Of a DNA stretch of 64,000 nt, positions 17,535 through 27,186 are shown one piece after another. The notes under the pieces are model-generated. The model was given only the letters and a program-made list of their open reading frames with translations, searched no databases and was not told where the DNA came from. Origin of the DNA: Danxiaibacter flavus. Its GTDB lineage: Bacteria; Bacteroidota; Bacteroidia; Chitinophagales; Chitinophagaceae. Every line of letters begins with the position of its first letter. Positions within the stretch are counted from its first letter, which is position 1. The translations under genes and the position numbers were made by a program. The stretch lies in the NCBI RefSeq assembly GCF_041060425.1, contig NZ_JAULBC010000010.1, forward strand, positions 1 to 64,000, in the 5' to 3' direction.

Positions 17535-17700
17535 TTCGCCCTGGTGAGGGTTTAAACCATATAAGTAAGGTGTTGGCCGAACCAACGTTTCTTTGTAAAC
17601 AAATGATAAAGCTTAAAGCTTAAAGCCTAAGGCGGACCGAAGCGAAGTTTTTTTAAACCATATAAGGCATATAAGAAAATATAAGAACTTTTGCTCAGGT
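17535..17700 (+). repeat. Mosaic intergenic repeat block 3, leading M1
   Basis: An M1 copy (17549-17655) with ACCATATAAGTAAGGTGTTGG, ACCAACGTTTCTTTG and GACCGAAGCGAAG, leading directly into a tandem array of M2. Confidence 0.8.
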
Positions 17701-18240
17701 TAATAATAACATTGACCACACTAGTTGTATAAAAGGAATATAAGAACAAATAAGAATTTTGCCCAGGATGATAATAACACTTAAACGAGAATACATTTAC
17801 TTCGCCAGCTCGAGTCTTCACCATTGACCATTCACTATTCACTAGCTGTATAAAAGGCATATAAGAGCAAATAAGAACTTTTGCCCAAGACAATGATAAC
17901 ACTTAAACGAGAATACATTTACTTAGCCAGCTCGAACCTTTCACCATTGACCATTCACTATTCACTAGCTGTATAAAAGGCATATAAGAGCAAATAAGAA
18001 TTTTGCCCAGGACAATGATAACACTTAAACGAGAATACATTTACGTAGCCAGCTCGAACCTTTCACCATTGACCATTCACTACTCACTAGCTGTATAAAA
18101 GGCATATAAGAGCAAATAAGAACTTTTGCCCAGGACAACGATAACACTTAAACGAGAATACATTTACTTAGCCAGCTCGAACCTTTCACCATTGACCATT
18201 CACTATTCACTAGCTGTATAGAAGGCATATAATAGAATTT
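17685..18240 (+). repeat. Tandem array of a 122-123 bp repeat (M2)
   Basis: The phrase CCATTGACCATTCACTA recurs at 17821, 17944, 18066 and 18189, and a shortened first copy starts near 17711. Each unit contains TATAAAAGGCATATAAGAGC, TTTTGCCCAGGAC, AACACTTAAACGAGAATAC and AGCCAGCTCGAACC. Adjacent units differ by only a few bases, so the expansion is recent. No spacers and no open frame run through the array. Confidence 0.9.
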
Positions 18241-18269
18241 AAGAATTGCTTTATTTGAACTGCGTTTTC

Positions 18270-18380
18270 TAAATATGCGCAGACTGCAGTTTTGACCGAC
18301 GCTGAAGGCGTCGAAGCATTAGCATGGGGCAACGCCCCATGAAAAAATAATAATTACAATCAAGCCTGAAGGGGCGCCAA
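18270..18380 (+). repeat. M4 module with CATGGGGC hairpin
   Basis: Contains GCTGAAGGCGTCGAAGC, a perfect CATGGGGC/GCCCCATG hairpin with AAC loop at about 18324-18342, and CCTGAAGGGGCGCC. Same module as in blocks 1, 2, 4 and 7. Confidence 0.75.
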
Positions 18381-18381
18381 C

Positions 18382-18412
18382 AAAAAAGCCGCCCACAACG
18401 GAGCAGCTTTTG
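18382..18412 (-). terminator. Terminator downstream of the phosphodiesterase remnant
   Basis: On the minus strand AAAGCTGCTC pairs with GGCGGCTTT across a short loop, followed by a run of T. It would end transcription of the HAD-phosphatase/phosphodiesterase operon. Confidence 0.65.
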
Positions 18413-18444
18413 GATTTTTATCGAATAGCTTTCAACATAACTCT

Positions 18445-18665
18445 CTACTTAAATACACCTGTCGACATTACGCGAGTCCAATTGGCAGGCAAGGTTTTCA
18501 CTCCAAAAATCTTTTCTATTACCAACGCAGTGTTTTTATTAATCCCGGCACACTAAAGCCATCCAATCCAATGATCACTACTCTTTGAGCTTTCTGTGCG
18601 TATATAGCGAGGCAGATAACAATTAAGATCAGGAATGATAATCTCTTCAGTCTGTTTTGCCTCAT
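18445..18665 (-). pseudogene. Decayed type I phosphodiesterase/alkaline phosphatase-like gene
   Basis: Starts at 18665 with ATG overlapping the HAD gene stop (ATGA). The first 48 codons encode a signal peptide (LSFLILIVICLAIYAQ) and RVVIIGLDGFSVPG, the metal-binding start of the nucleotide pyrophosphatase/phosphodiesterase family, then a stop at 18521-18519. In another frame from about 18504 comes GVKTLPANWTRVMSTGVF, resembling the family's PNW-S-MxTG segment, ending at a stop at 18447. So the gene has lost internal sequence, a frame and the whole C-terminus (family members have 400 or more residues). Confidence 0.75.
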
Positions 18666-19369
18666 GCTCCGGCTTTTTCTGAGCGAGCACTTTCGTTTGC
18701 AGTCTTCACTATTGGCAATAGCTCAAGCAAATCGTTGATAATATATTCCGGATCTGCAGCTTTTAATTGTTCGTAAGTGTGTGCACCGGTAGTAATACCA
18801 ATATTGATGCTGCAGCCTGCATTCTTTCCTTCTTCAACATCTATCGAAGAATCACCAACTTTAATCACCTCTTTTGCATCGCTTACACCAAGTTGCTTCA
18901 TAGCATACAGTATCATGTCCGGCTTTGGCCTGTTTTCACCAACATCAGATGCGGTAACAAGCGCGTCAATATCATCACCAATTTTCCAACCGATCTTTTC
19001 AACCAATGTCTCAGCAGTTTCCCTGTTGTAACCCGTGTTTAATACCACTTTTATGCCCTGCTGTTTTAATGTATGAAAAAGCCTGGTAGCGTTGCTTTGT
19101 TCAAAAATGTCCTGTGTGCGGTAAGCGTTCTCCAATTTTTGCCTGAAATTTTCAAATATTTTGTTGGCAAGGTTATCATCCTGTTTACCAACCAGGGCGA
19201 GCACGCTTTTTATTGCCTGCAACTTTTCTTTGCCGGCGCCAACTTCCAAAACCTGTTCAAGCGAAAAATCGAATCCTTCTTCGTTAATGGCTTCACGTAC
19301 TGTTTTGTACACCACATTGTTTTCATCCACTGTGGTTCCCGCCATGTCAAAAACAACCATTGTAATCAT
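18662..19369 (-). CDS. Phosphonatase-like HAD hydrolase
   Basis: 235 residues, HAD superfamily. Motif I is FDMAGTTVDE with Asp8 as nucleophile; the AGT-T-VD form is typical of phosphonoacetaldehyde hydrolase and its relatives. Motif II is VVLNTGYN, motif III has the Lys in RPKPDMIL and motif IV is KVGDSSIDVEEGKNAG. It most resembles the phosphonatase-like subgroup rather than true PhnX, so the substrate may be another small phosphoester or phosphonate. Cytoplasmic. Translationally coupled to a broken phosphodiesterase gene and divergent from an HTH-cupin regulator that could control it. Confidence 0.88.
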   Translation of the reverse strand: MITMVVFDMAGTTVDENNVVYKTVREAINEEGFDFSLEQVLEVGAGKEKLQAIKSVLALVGKQDDNLANKIFENFRQKLENAYRTQDIFEQSNATRLFHTLKQQGIKVVLNTGYNRETAETLVEKIGWKIGDDIDALVTASDVGENRPKPDMILYAMKQLGVSDAKEVIKVGDSSIDVEEGKNAGCSINIGITTGAHTYEQLKAADPEYIINDLLELLPIVKTANESARSEKAGA

Positions 19370-19603
19370 ACTATCTTTTTATGAGGTGAATTGTTTAGCC
19401 AGCATTGGTTGCCGGTGGTTTGTTTTATTTGTTAATACAACACGTTCATGGCAATAACCTGCACCATCTTGTCTTAAATTCCGCGCGTGCCAACAACTTA
19501 ATAGGCTGGTCCAGGTTAATCTCAGTCACCAAATATATTTCTTTATACGAAATTATTTTTCTTATAAGTAAATTTTTAATTTTAGCCTTTAAATAATCAT
19601 TAA

Positions 19604-20227
19604 GTGATGGAACAGGACTCTTTAGGGCATGGACAATTGGTTTACTATAAAATAGGCGGGCTGATAAGGCAATACAGGAAAGAAAAGGACCTGAAATTGC
19701 TCGACCTTTCGGCAATTACCGGCATTAAAAGCGCAATGTTGTCAAAAATTGAAAATGGCCGGATGATTCCTACCATTCCGACACTTTTCACTATTATTAA
19801 TAAACTGGGGATCCGTCCGGAGACTTTCTTTTCACAACTTAGCACGGAGAGTGATTTTCCTGGTTACTTTTTTCTTCCCAAATCAGGCTTTACGGTTTAT
19901 GAAAAGGAAGAAAGTGCGATTGGCTTTGAGTATAAATCTATTCTTGAATACAATTTTGAAGGAGGGGCCTTTCAAATATCATTTTTAACACTGCAGCCCG
20001 GCGCGAAACGAAGCCAGGTTACCACTGCCGCTTTTGAATTTATTTACGTGCTAAGCGGTAACTTAAAGTATGCGTTAGAAGATAAAATATTTGAACTGAG
20101 CGAGGGCGATGCGCTTTTCTTTGACGGAGCCATAGGGCATGTACCTGTTAATGATAGTAATATGACAGTAACGCTGCTGGTATTGTATCTTTTTACGGAA
20201 CAAGGCAAACCGGGCGGAGGTTTTTGA
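19604..20227 (+). CDS. HTH-XRE/cupin transcription regulator
   Basis: 207 residues. The HTH domain occupies residues 15-70 (IGGLIRQYRKEKDLKLLDLS, MLSKIENGRMIPTIPTLFTI) and a cupin sensor domain residues 125-200 (QPGAKRSQV, FEFIYVLSGNLKYAL, LSEGDALFFDGAIGHVPVN). Such proteins bind a small-molecule effector in the cupin barrel and usually regulate a neighbouring metabolic gene, here plausibly the divergent phosphonatase-like operon 234 bp away. The last codons (GGGF) and the TGA stop lie in sequence identical to the start of the downstream repeat (GGAGGTTTTTGAACC), so the C-terminus may have been reshaped by repeat insertion. Confidence 0.9.
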   Translation: MMEQDSLGHGQLVYYKIGGLIRQYRKEKDLKLLDLSAITGIKSAMLSKIENGRMIPTIPTLFTIINKLGIRPETFFSQLSTESDFPGYFFLPKSGFTVYEKEESAIGFEYKSILEYNFEGGAFQISFLTLQPGAKRSQVTTAAFEFIYVLSGNLKYALEDKIFELSEGDALFFDGAIGHVPVNDSNMTVTLLVLYLFTEQGKPGGGF

Positions 20228-22100
20228 ACCATATAAGTAAAGTGTCGGCCGCGCCAACGTTTCCTGGCAAACAACTGATAAAGCTTAAAGCCCAAAGCCT
20301 AAAGCCTAAAGCTGACCGAAGCGAAGTTTTTAAACCATATAAGTAAGGTGTCGGCCGCGCCAACGTTTCTTTGTTAACAACTGATAAAGCTTAAAGCCTA
20401 AAGCTGACCGAAGCGAAGTTTTTTAAACCATATAAGGCATATAAGAGCTTTTGCCCAGGATAATAGAAACACTTAAACGACAATATATTTACTTAACCAG
20501 TTCGGACCTTCACCATTGACCATTCACTATTCACCAGTTGCATATAAGTAAGGTGTCGGGCGCCAACGTTTCTTTGTAAACACGGATAAAGCTTAAAGCC
20601 CAAAGCCTAAAGCTGACCGAAGCGAAGTTTTTTAAACCATTTAAGAAATATAAGAGCAAATAAGAGCTTTTGCCCAGGATAATAATAACACTTAAACGAC
20701 AATATATTTACTTAACCAGCTCGGACCTTCACCATTGACCATTGACTATTCACCAGTTGCATAGAAGGGATGTAAGAGAATATAAGTTTTTCCGCTTCGC
20801 GGAATTTCCAGGTTCCGCAGCCTTACCCTATCACCCACTGCGATTATTGTAAAACACAAATTGGTATAAGAATACAACACTGTATAGACCTGAACGGAGG
20901 TTTTTGAACCATATAAGTAAGGTGTCGGGCGCCAACGTTTCTTTGTAAACACGGATAAAGCTTAAAGCCCAAAGCCTAAAGCTGACCGAAGCGAAGTTTT
21001 TTAAACCATTTAAGAAATATAAGAGCAAATAAGAGCTTTTGCTTAGGATAATAATAACACTTAAACGACAATATATTTACTTAACCAGCTCGGACCTTCA
21101 CCATTGACCATTGACTATTCACCAGTTGCATATAAGTAAGGTGTCGGCTGCGCCAACGTTTCTTTGTAAACAACTGAAAAGCTTAAAGCCCAAAGCTGAC
21201 CGAAGCAAAGTTTTTTAAACCATATAAGGCATATAAGAGCATATAAGAATTTTGCCTACAATAATAATTGCAGTTAAACGACTTTATATTTACTTAGCCA
21301 GACCGGACTTTCACCATTGACTATTGACTATTCACTAGTTGTAATAGAAGGGATGTAAGGGAATATAAGTTTTTCCGCTTCACGGAATTTCAGGTGCCGC
21401 AGCCTTCTCGATCACCCACTGCGATTAATTGTAAAAGACAAATTGCTATAAGAATACAACACTGTATAGACCTGAGCGGGGGTTTTTGAACCATATAAGT
21501 AAGGTGTCGGGCGCCAACGTTTCTTTGTAAACACGGATAAAGCTTAAAGCCCAAAGCCTAAAGCTGACCGAAGCGAAGTTTTTTAAACCATTTAAGAAAT
21601 ATAAGAGCAAATAAGAGCTTTTGCCCAGGATAATAATAACACTTAAACGACAATATATTTACTTAACCAGTTCGGACCTTCACCATTGACCATTGACTAT
21701 TCACCAGTTGCATAGAAGGGATGTAAGAGAATATAAGTTTTTCCGCTTCGCGGAAATTCCGGTTCAACACGTTGGTTTATTTTATTCGGTGATTGGGTTT
21801 TGAGTACAGATCGCGGCAAAAGTAAATTAAGACTGAAAGTCGGAGGCTTAGCAGAGAATAGGTCCGTCGCGTCGACGCCTCTTTGCGCTCGCTGCGTGAA
21901 ACAAATTTCTTTTTTCTTCAAAACAATGAATCGCTGCAAGCGATAGTGTAAGACTAACAAGCCAGGAGGCTTCGCAGAGCTTGCAGCGGGGACAATTCGC
22001 ACGTCTTTGCATGAGGCTGAAGGCCTCATATCATTAGCCCGGGGCAATCCACTGGGAAAAATAGCAAACGGTGATCAAGCGGTCAAAGGGCGCAATAAAA
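20225..22100 (+). repeat. Mosaic intergenic repeat block 4 (largest)
   Basis: About 1.9 kb without a credible gene, built from alternating modules in one orientation: M1 at about 20225, 20331, 20540, 20905, 21126 and 21490; M2 at about 20425, 20635, 21000, 21215 and 21585; M3 (TTCCGCTTCGCGGAA, ending GAACGGAGGTTTTTGAACC) at about 20765, 21350 and 21720; M4 near 22010-22095. M1-M2-M3 recurs as a higher-order unit of about 370 bp. Short ORFs inside are repeat translations. Confidence 0.85.
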
Positions 22101-22204
22101 ATATTAAAATACTGAGGTCTTCAGGAAAAGCCTTTGTATTGTTGATTGAGAGATTGCAAAATTTCTGGTCAGTGATTTCCTATCCTGAACGCGACTTTGC
22201 ATTT

Positions 22205-22267
22205 GCCCGTAGGGCATCAAGCTCAATAGTAAATTCGCGTTAGTGCATGTATTGTCCGTAGGACATA
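22205..22267 (+). repeat. Single arm of the nested palindromic element
   Basis: GCCCGTAGGGCATCAAGCTC followed by a TCCGTAGGA palindrome. It matches the left arm of the two full elements at 39721-39866 and 62464-62610, without the right half. Confidence 0.6.
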
Positions 22268-22273
22268 TACCAA

Positions 22274-23449
22274 TTACACATCACCATCGGGTTTCCGCAC
22301 CCTATTCGCGTTCAACTTCGGCGCAATAAAAAACAAAAACACACCGCATACGAACAGAAATACAGATAACATTTCCGCCTGCGTAGGATGAAATCCCCAA
22401 AAATCATATCGTACATCCACGCGGATTTTTTCAATTGTAAACCGCTCAATGGCGGCGAACATAAGATAGATAGCCGATATTCTTCCGGCCATCCTGATCT
22501 GTTTGCGGATCAACATTAAAATGGCAAATAAAAAAAGACAAAGGATCAATTCATATAATGGTGTTGGAAAAACCGGTACCGCCAGTTTGTTGCAATAATC
22601 ATCCCAGGTGCAATCCTGCATATATATGCCCTTCCTTAACACATTGTGCGGGTAATCGTAGCTCCACAACCACGACGGCAGCCAACCGTAAGGATTAGGA
22701 TTCGGATTATTTATTCCCCAGTCACCGTCACCCGCTATCTGGCAGCCGATGCGGCCAAGGCCATAGCTCAGCATCAGCGAAGGCGCCAATGCATCGGCCA
22801 TACGCATACGTTGTACGCCAAACTTGTAATGATAATACCACATAGCAAAAGTGGCGACGATAAAACCACCGAGGTAAGCAAATCCGGTTGACGCGAAAAT
22901 GTTTTTGATGGGATCATTCAGAAACGCGTTCCAGTTTTCCATCAAGCCAAAAACCTTCGCGCCAATAATGCCGGAAATAGCCGCAACCAATATCGCCTTG
23001 GGAACATACTCATGCGGATAAACTGCAATCACTTTTTTCTCCGGCCTGTACAGGCGCTGCATATAACCGACGTACAGCGTCACTGTTGCCCAGATAATTC
23101 CTAATAAAACCCCCACCGGTATGTTGCCTTTCCAGGAGAACAGGTATTCTTTATTATCAGTTATCTCATACGGTGTGAACAATAAACCAACCAGTTTAAA
23201 TCCTGCAAGAAATCCCAGTATCAGGTGAAGTAAAACGCGTTTAATAAGAGTGCGTTTACCAATTGTTATGGTCTTTGTTATATAAGTAAGTTCACGGTTC
23301 TTTTCCTTTCGCCTCAGTTCATACCCCCACAGCCAGGCGCCGGGAATAAATGCTAGCGCCATAAAAAAACCGGCGGAGCTGATCACCTTTAAAAAAGGGA
23401 CATTTATTCCAAACAGCTCTTTTATGACGTAATATAAATTGGGATACAT
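22274..23449 (-). CDS. Lgt-like prolipoprotein diacylglyceryl transferase family protein
   Basis: 391 residues, polytopic membrane protein with at least seven hydrophobic segments. The Lgt signature region is recognisable as GLGRIGCQIAGDGDWG, and a C-terminal PTPLYELILCLFLFAIL segment with ERFTIEKIRVD matches the Lgt family end. It is longer than canonical Lgt (about 280 residues), with a big N-terminal and central insertion (residues 40-140), and the GD-GDWG loop departs from the GRxGNF form. It is therefore probably a divergent paralogue; whether it transfers diacylglycerol is uncertain. It ends beside a repeat arm and lies 54 bp downstream of the esterase gene. Confidence 0.8.
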   Translation of the reverse strand: MYPNLYYVIKELFGINVPFLKVISSAGFFMALAFIPGAWLWGYELRRKEKNRELTYITKTITIGKRTLIKRVLLHLILGFLAGFKLVGLLFTPYEITDNKEYLFSWKGNIPVGVLLGIIWATVTLYVGYMQRLYRPEKKVIAVYPHEYVPKAILVAAISGIIGAKVFGLMENWNAFLNDPIKNIFASTGFAYLGGFIVATFAMWYYHYKFGVQRMRMADALAPSLMLSYGLGRIGCQIAGDGDWGINNPNPNPYGWLPSWLWSYDYPHNVLRKGIYMQDCTWDDYCNKLAVPVFPTPLYELILCLFLFAILMLIRKQIRMAGRISAIYLMFAAIERFTIEKIRVDVRYDFWGFHPTQAEMLSVFLFVCGVFLFFIAPKLNANRVRKPDGDV

Positions 23450-23503
23450 TATTGCTTTCGATCATCTTTATGACGATAGAAATACTATTGCTGTCATAAA
23501 GAT

Positions 23504-25456
23504 TTATTCGTTGTAAGAGAATTTTTTATTTGCGGTCATGCCCTGGTAGTCATCCGTTCTGAACGGCACCACCGGCAATCCCTGTCCGTTATACAGGTCA
23601 ACATCACCCGGGTTACTGCTCCATGCATAGCGCACCGATACAGGTGTTTTAACATCCGGGCCGTATACAACAACGGTGTTCTCACCTTTTACATATGCTT
23701 TTGCCCAATGATAAACTTTGTCCGGCCCCGCAACGCTAAACCCACGCACATAACCATATTTATCCCTGCTGGTGAAATTGCCGGTGAAGGTAACGATAAT
23801 GCTATCTCCAACCACCTGCATGTTTTTATAACGCGGACTCTGATGAATACTATCTATGCCGTATGCCATATTCAATGCAGTTATAGCGAGACGATTGCCG
23901 ACGGACATTTTATCGTGCGGATGCAGATCATTGGCTTCACCTACATCAATGGTTGTTGCCATGCCGGTATTGGGCAAAGACAATGCCGAAGTCTGTGCTT
24001 CGCGAAGCTCGGCCCATTCGCTGTTTCCCGGCTGTTTATCTTCGGGCATAAAGTTGGGAAGCTGAACAAGCAAAAATGGCAGATCTCCCTGGTTAAATTG
24101 TTTGCGCCAGTCTTTGATCATCGCTGGCAGCAGATCTTTGTATTCTTCCGCTCTTCCTGCATTGGCCTCGCCCTGGTACCAGGTAAATCCTTTAATGGAC
24201 AATTGCGTGAGCGGTGCAATGTTCGCATTGTATAAAACAGTTGGCGATCCGAATATGTATGCGTTAGAAACCAATGGTCTTTTAAATGATGAAGCGTTGA
24301 TCTTTACACCGGTTTTATATTTCCATTCACCCGCCCAATAGGGTGCCCAGAACATATTGAACATGCCGCCCTTTCCGCCTGCATCAAAAACACGCACTAC
24401 AACAATATTGTCTTTTGGTTTTATGATGTTAGCCGGAATTTTATACGAACGCATATTCTGATTACCATAACCCTCTCCTACTTTAACTCCGTTGATCCAA
24501 ACAATATCATAGTCATCAACCTGGCCATAATTTATATAGGCATTGCCTGCAAAATCATGCGGAAAAGAATCGAAACTTCTTCTGAACCAAACAGAACCAT
24601 CATAGTCTTTTAAGTTCTTATCCTCCCAATGCGCAGGAAGATGCATGGTTTGCCAACTTGTTACATCTGTTTCGGATTTGAACCATTCTTCTTTTAATCC
24701 CGGATCATCTTTTAAATAATATTTTTTGTTCCAGTCGGCTTTTGTCTTTTCAAAATCATTGTTCATCTCCGCCATGCTTTTATTGGGCGCGAGGTAGAGG
24801 TTGTAATAATTATTAAACTGCGGAAACTGGTGAATGGCCTCATTGCTCATCCACTCTTCAATGGCAGTGGCGCCAAGGTTGTCGCTGATCAGTCCGATCG
24901 GCACATTCAGATGTTTTTGTAAATAACTTCCAAAGAAGAAACCCACAGCCGCAAAGTCGCCCACATTTTTTTCTGTAGCCATTTTCCATTCACCACCTTT
25001 TAATGTATCCTGCGGTGCATAGTCCATTCCAATGCCGGCTGTAAATAAACGGATGTTATTGTTGTTGAAAAAAGAGGTATCTGCCTTCGGGCGCGCGTCA
25101 CGCGTTTTAAATTGCATATTACTCTGGCCACCGCAGACCCATACATCACCAAACAAAACATTGTCCAGCTCAATTGTATTAGTGCCTTTGATGGTCAATT
25201 TGTACGGACCGCCGGCAGGTGTTGCAGGCAGACTTATTTTCCATTTGCCATTTACAGGCGCTGCTTTATAAGAGGCATTATTAAATTCAATCGTAACATT
25301 TTCCCCTTTATCCGCAGTTCCCCAAATATTGCAGGGCTTGTCACGTTGAAGCACCATATTACTTTGAAACAGTACCGGCAACTTTACATCAGCTTTTGAA
25401 TTAAGCGCTGGTATGGAAAACAATATTGCAAATGCGGTTTTTATTGTTCGCTTCAT
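23504..25456 (-). CDS. Sialate O-acetylesterase family protein
   Basis: 650 residues with a signal peptide ending near NSKA. SGNH-fold carbohydrate esterase: the GGQSNMQF block with catalytic Ser112, GFTWYQGEANAGRAEEY as block II/III, and DLHPHDKMSVGNRLA carrying the Asp-His dyad. A jelly-roll domain (WFRRSFDSFPHDFAGNAYINYGQVDDYD) is inserted between the halves, as usual in this family. It removes acetyl groups from sialic acids or, in Bacteroidota polysaccharide loci, from plant glycans. Followed 24 bp upstream by a second SGNH hydrolase gene; the two probably form an operon. Confidence 0.93.
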   Translation of the reverse strand: MKRTIKTAFAILFSIPALNSKADVKLPVLFQSNMVLQRDKPCNIWGTADKGENVTIEFNNASYKAAPVNGKWKISLPATPAGGPYKLTIKGTNTIELDNVLFGDVWVCGGQSNMQFKTRDARPKADTSFFNNNNIRLFTAGIGMDYAPQDTLKGGEWKMATEKNVGDFAAVGFFFGSYLQKHLNVPIGLISDNLGATAIEEWMSNEAIHQFPQFNNYYNLYLAPNKSMAEMNNDFEKTKADWNKKYYLKDDPGLKEEWFKSETDVTSWQTMHLPAHWEDKNLKDYDGSVWFRRSFDSFPHDFAGNAYINYGQVDDYDIVWINGVKVGEGYGNQNMRSYKIPANIIKPKDNIVVVRVFDAGGKGGMFNMFWAPYWAGEWKYKTGVKINASSFKRPLVSNAYIFGSPTVLYNANIAPLTQLSIKGFTWYQGEANAGRAEEYKDLLPAMIKDWRKQFNQGDLPFLLVQLPNFMPEDKQPGNSEWAELREAQTSALSLPNTGMATTIDVGEANDLHPHDKMSVGNRLAITALNMAYGIDSIHQSPRYKNMQVVGDSIIVTFTGNFTSRDKYGYVRGFSVAGPDKVYHWAKAYVKGENTVVVYGPDVKTPVSVRYAWSSNPGDVDLYNGQGLPVVPFRTDDYQGMTANKKFSYNE

Positions 25457-25480
25457 TATTTAGTATTGATCAGACTAAAA

Positions 25481-26878
25481 CTAATTTACTTTTTCGATAG
25501 ATACTTTGTGTGCTACAGGTTTTGCAAGCTGATACATTTTGTCCGTCATCTCATCCATTTGTTTTTGCACTTTATCCCGCGCTGATTTCTCATGTAGCTC
25601 CAGGTATGCATCTTTCTTGCCTCCGATGAACGGATTCTTTTTTGCTTCGGCGATCACCGAATCCGTAATAGCGGGAGTGTCTTTTAAAAATAAACCTCTG
25701 TCATACAGAAAATCATAGCTGACCCAATAGAAAGAGCGCAATTTATCCTCAAGATCCTTTCTCTTCAATTGAAGGTCCATTATCTGCTTTGCCTGGTGGT
25801 ATTGCGGGGTGGTGCTGATCATTGCAAGGTTAACTCCGCCGTTTAATGCAGCGCCGGTATAAGAGCCGATCAACTGCCCGTCGATTTTCAGATTGTAATT
25901 GGCTGATTGATCAAGATGCTGAACCTGTAGTAATTCGCTATTAAACTCTTTCGTAAAAGGAATTACATCAAGCGCTTCGTATTGCTTTTGCGGATTCCAA
26001 AACACGCGTGCTGTTGAGTCGATCGGGAAAGGAAGTGATTTAGCCAGGTAAGTAAATGCGATATTGTTGTTCTTTTTCTGCAGGCCGGAGATACTTGCAT
26101 TTTCTGCTTTCAACGTTTTTGCTGCGTTTGCATCAATGACAATATCAGCAATTGGCTTGTTGGCCAATCCCTGTGCTTTAAGAAACAAATAAGCCATCAC
26201 CAAATGACCAGCATTGCCCGGATGGATCCTGTCAGGGCCGGTGATCGTAAACGCTGTGTCTTTTTGCTGGCCTTTTTTATTGATCTCTGTCATCGGGTAA
26301 AAGAGATCTACGAAAGCCCAGTTGTTTTTAGCCGCTTCTTCTTTTTGAAAAGCGCAAATGCCTTCCATGGTTTTAAACTTACCCCAAAAAGGTTCTTTAC
26401 CATTTTTTACCGTTTCATCATAAGGAGATGAAAGCATCATGATCTTTTTAAGATCTTTTATGCCGTTCAGTTTATCGCGGATGCGCGTGAACCATTTGTA
26501 AGAAGTATCAATGGCGGATTTGCGAACGCTGTCCGTTTTATCCTTATGCATCGGGTATTCAAAATAACGGCTGTCATTCATTCCAAAACTTACGGATAGT
26601 ACAGTTGGTTTTTTAGCCAGTATATCATCATCCAGTCGGACATAGATCTGCCTTGCCACATCTCCCCCAATACCCCCGTTTATTACTTCAATTTTTCTTT
26701 CCGGGAAATGGGTGATATAATACAGCCAGATATAAGTTTCGTAAAACCCCGCTTCAGTAATGCTGTTGCCGGCAAATACTACGCGGTCACCTTGTTTAAA
26801 AGGTTCAGGAGACTTTTGCGAAAAAGCCGGTGAAAAGAATATTGCGCAAATGCCCAATGTCATTAACCTTGATCTCAT
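25481..26878 (-). CDS. SGNH/GDSL hydrolase
   Basis: 465 residues with signal peptide (MTLGICAIFFSPAFSQ). Block I is VVFAGNSITEAG (Ser39), block II the IGGDVAR Gly, block III GMNDSRYF (Asn) and block V DRIHPGNAGH (Asp-His). After the esterase domain (to about residue 235) comes a C-terminal extension with a KxxDLEDKLRSFYWVSYDFL helical region. Likely a secreted deacetylase acting on glycans together with the neighbouring sialate-type esterase. It is divergent from the sigma-factor gene, sharing a 308-bp regulatory region. Confidence 0.9.
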   Translation of the reverse strand: MRSRLMTLGICAIFFSPAFSQKSPEPFKQGDRVVFAGNSITEAGFYETYIWLYYITHFPERKIEVINGGIGGDVARQIYVRLDDDILAKKPTVLSVSFGMNDSRYFEYPMHKDKTDSVRKSAIDTSYKWFTRIRDKLNGIKDLKKIMMLSSPYDETVKNGKEPFWGKFKTMEGICAFQKEEAAKNNWAFVDLFYPMTEINKKGQQKDTAFTITGPDRIHPGNAGHLVMAYLFLKAQGLANKPIADIVIDANAAKTLKAENASISGLQKKNNNIAFTYLAKSLPFPIDSTARVFWNPQKQYEALDVIPFTKEFNSELLQVQHLDQSANYNLKIDGQLIGSYTGAALNGGVNLAMISTTPQYHQAKQIMDLQLKRKDLEDKLRSFYWVSYDFLYDRGLFLKDTPAITDSVIAEAKKNPFIGGKKDAYLELHEKSARDKVQKQMDEMTDKMYQLAKPVAHKVSIEKVN

Positions 26879-27186
26879 AGAATGCTTTTTTAAAAGATAA
26901 ATCTCCTTACAAGTGTGTTAAAACCCGGTTTACCTCTATCGGGTAGCAAAGGTTAACAAGTTCTGCAACAACGATGCCGCCGGTCGAAAAACAAAGTCGT
27001 CCTATATTGACAAACGAAAGTAATCATGATGCACATCATATACTTCGGCTCATGAATACTGCAATAGCTGCTGTTAAAACCGTGAGTTGTGTATAATCAA
27101 CATGGTAAATTTAAAATTTACACAAACGTTTGTGTTATGAAATATGTCTGAACATGCTTAAATTAGGCGTACATCTCTAATTCTGC
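26879..27186. promoter_or_regulatory. Divergent intergenic region between esterases and sigma factor
   Basis: No gene. AT-rich towards the sigma gene. It contains the palindrome at 27120-27135 and just before it an imperfect palindrome TAAATTTAAAATTTA (27106-27120). Confidence 0.5.
27120..27135. promoter_or_regulatory. LacI-family-like operator palindrome
   Basis: ACACAAACGTTTGTGT is a perfect 16-bp inverted repeat with a central CG, the form typical of LacI/GalR-family operators. It is 51 bp upstream of the ECF sigma gene start at 27187. No LacI-type gene is in the window. Confidence 0.5.

Noticed and set aside
17685..18240. CRISPR array
   Set aside because: The units are about 123 bp without unique spacers and no cas genes are near.
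20746..22243. Several 65-116 residue ORFs in repeat block 4
   Set aside because: All are translations of repeat modules, sharing tails such as GKTYILLHPFYATGE between copies.
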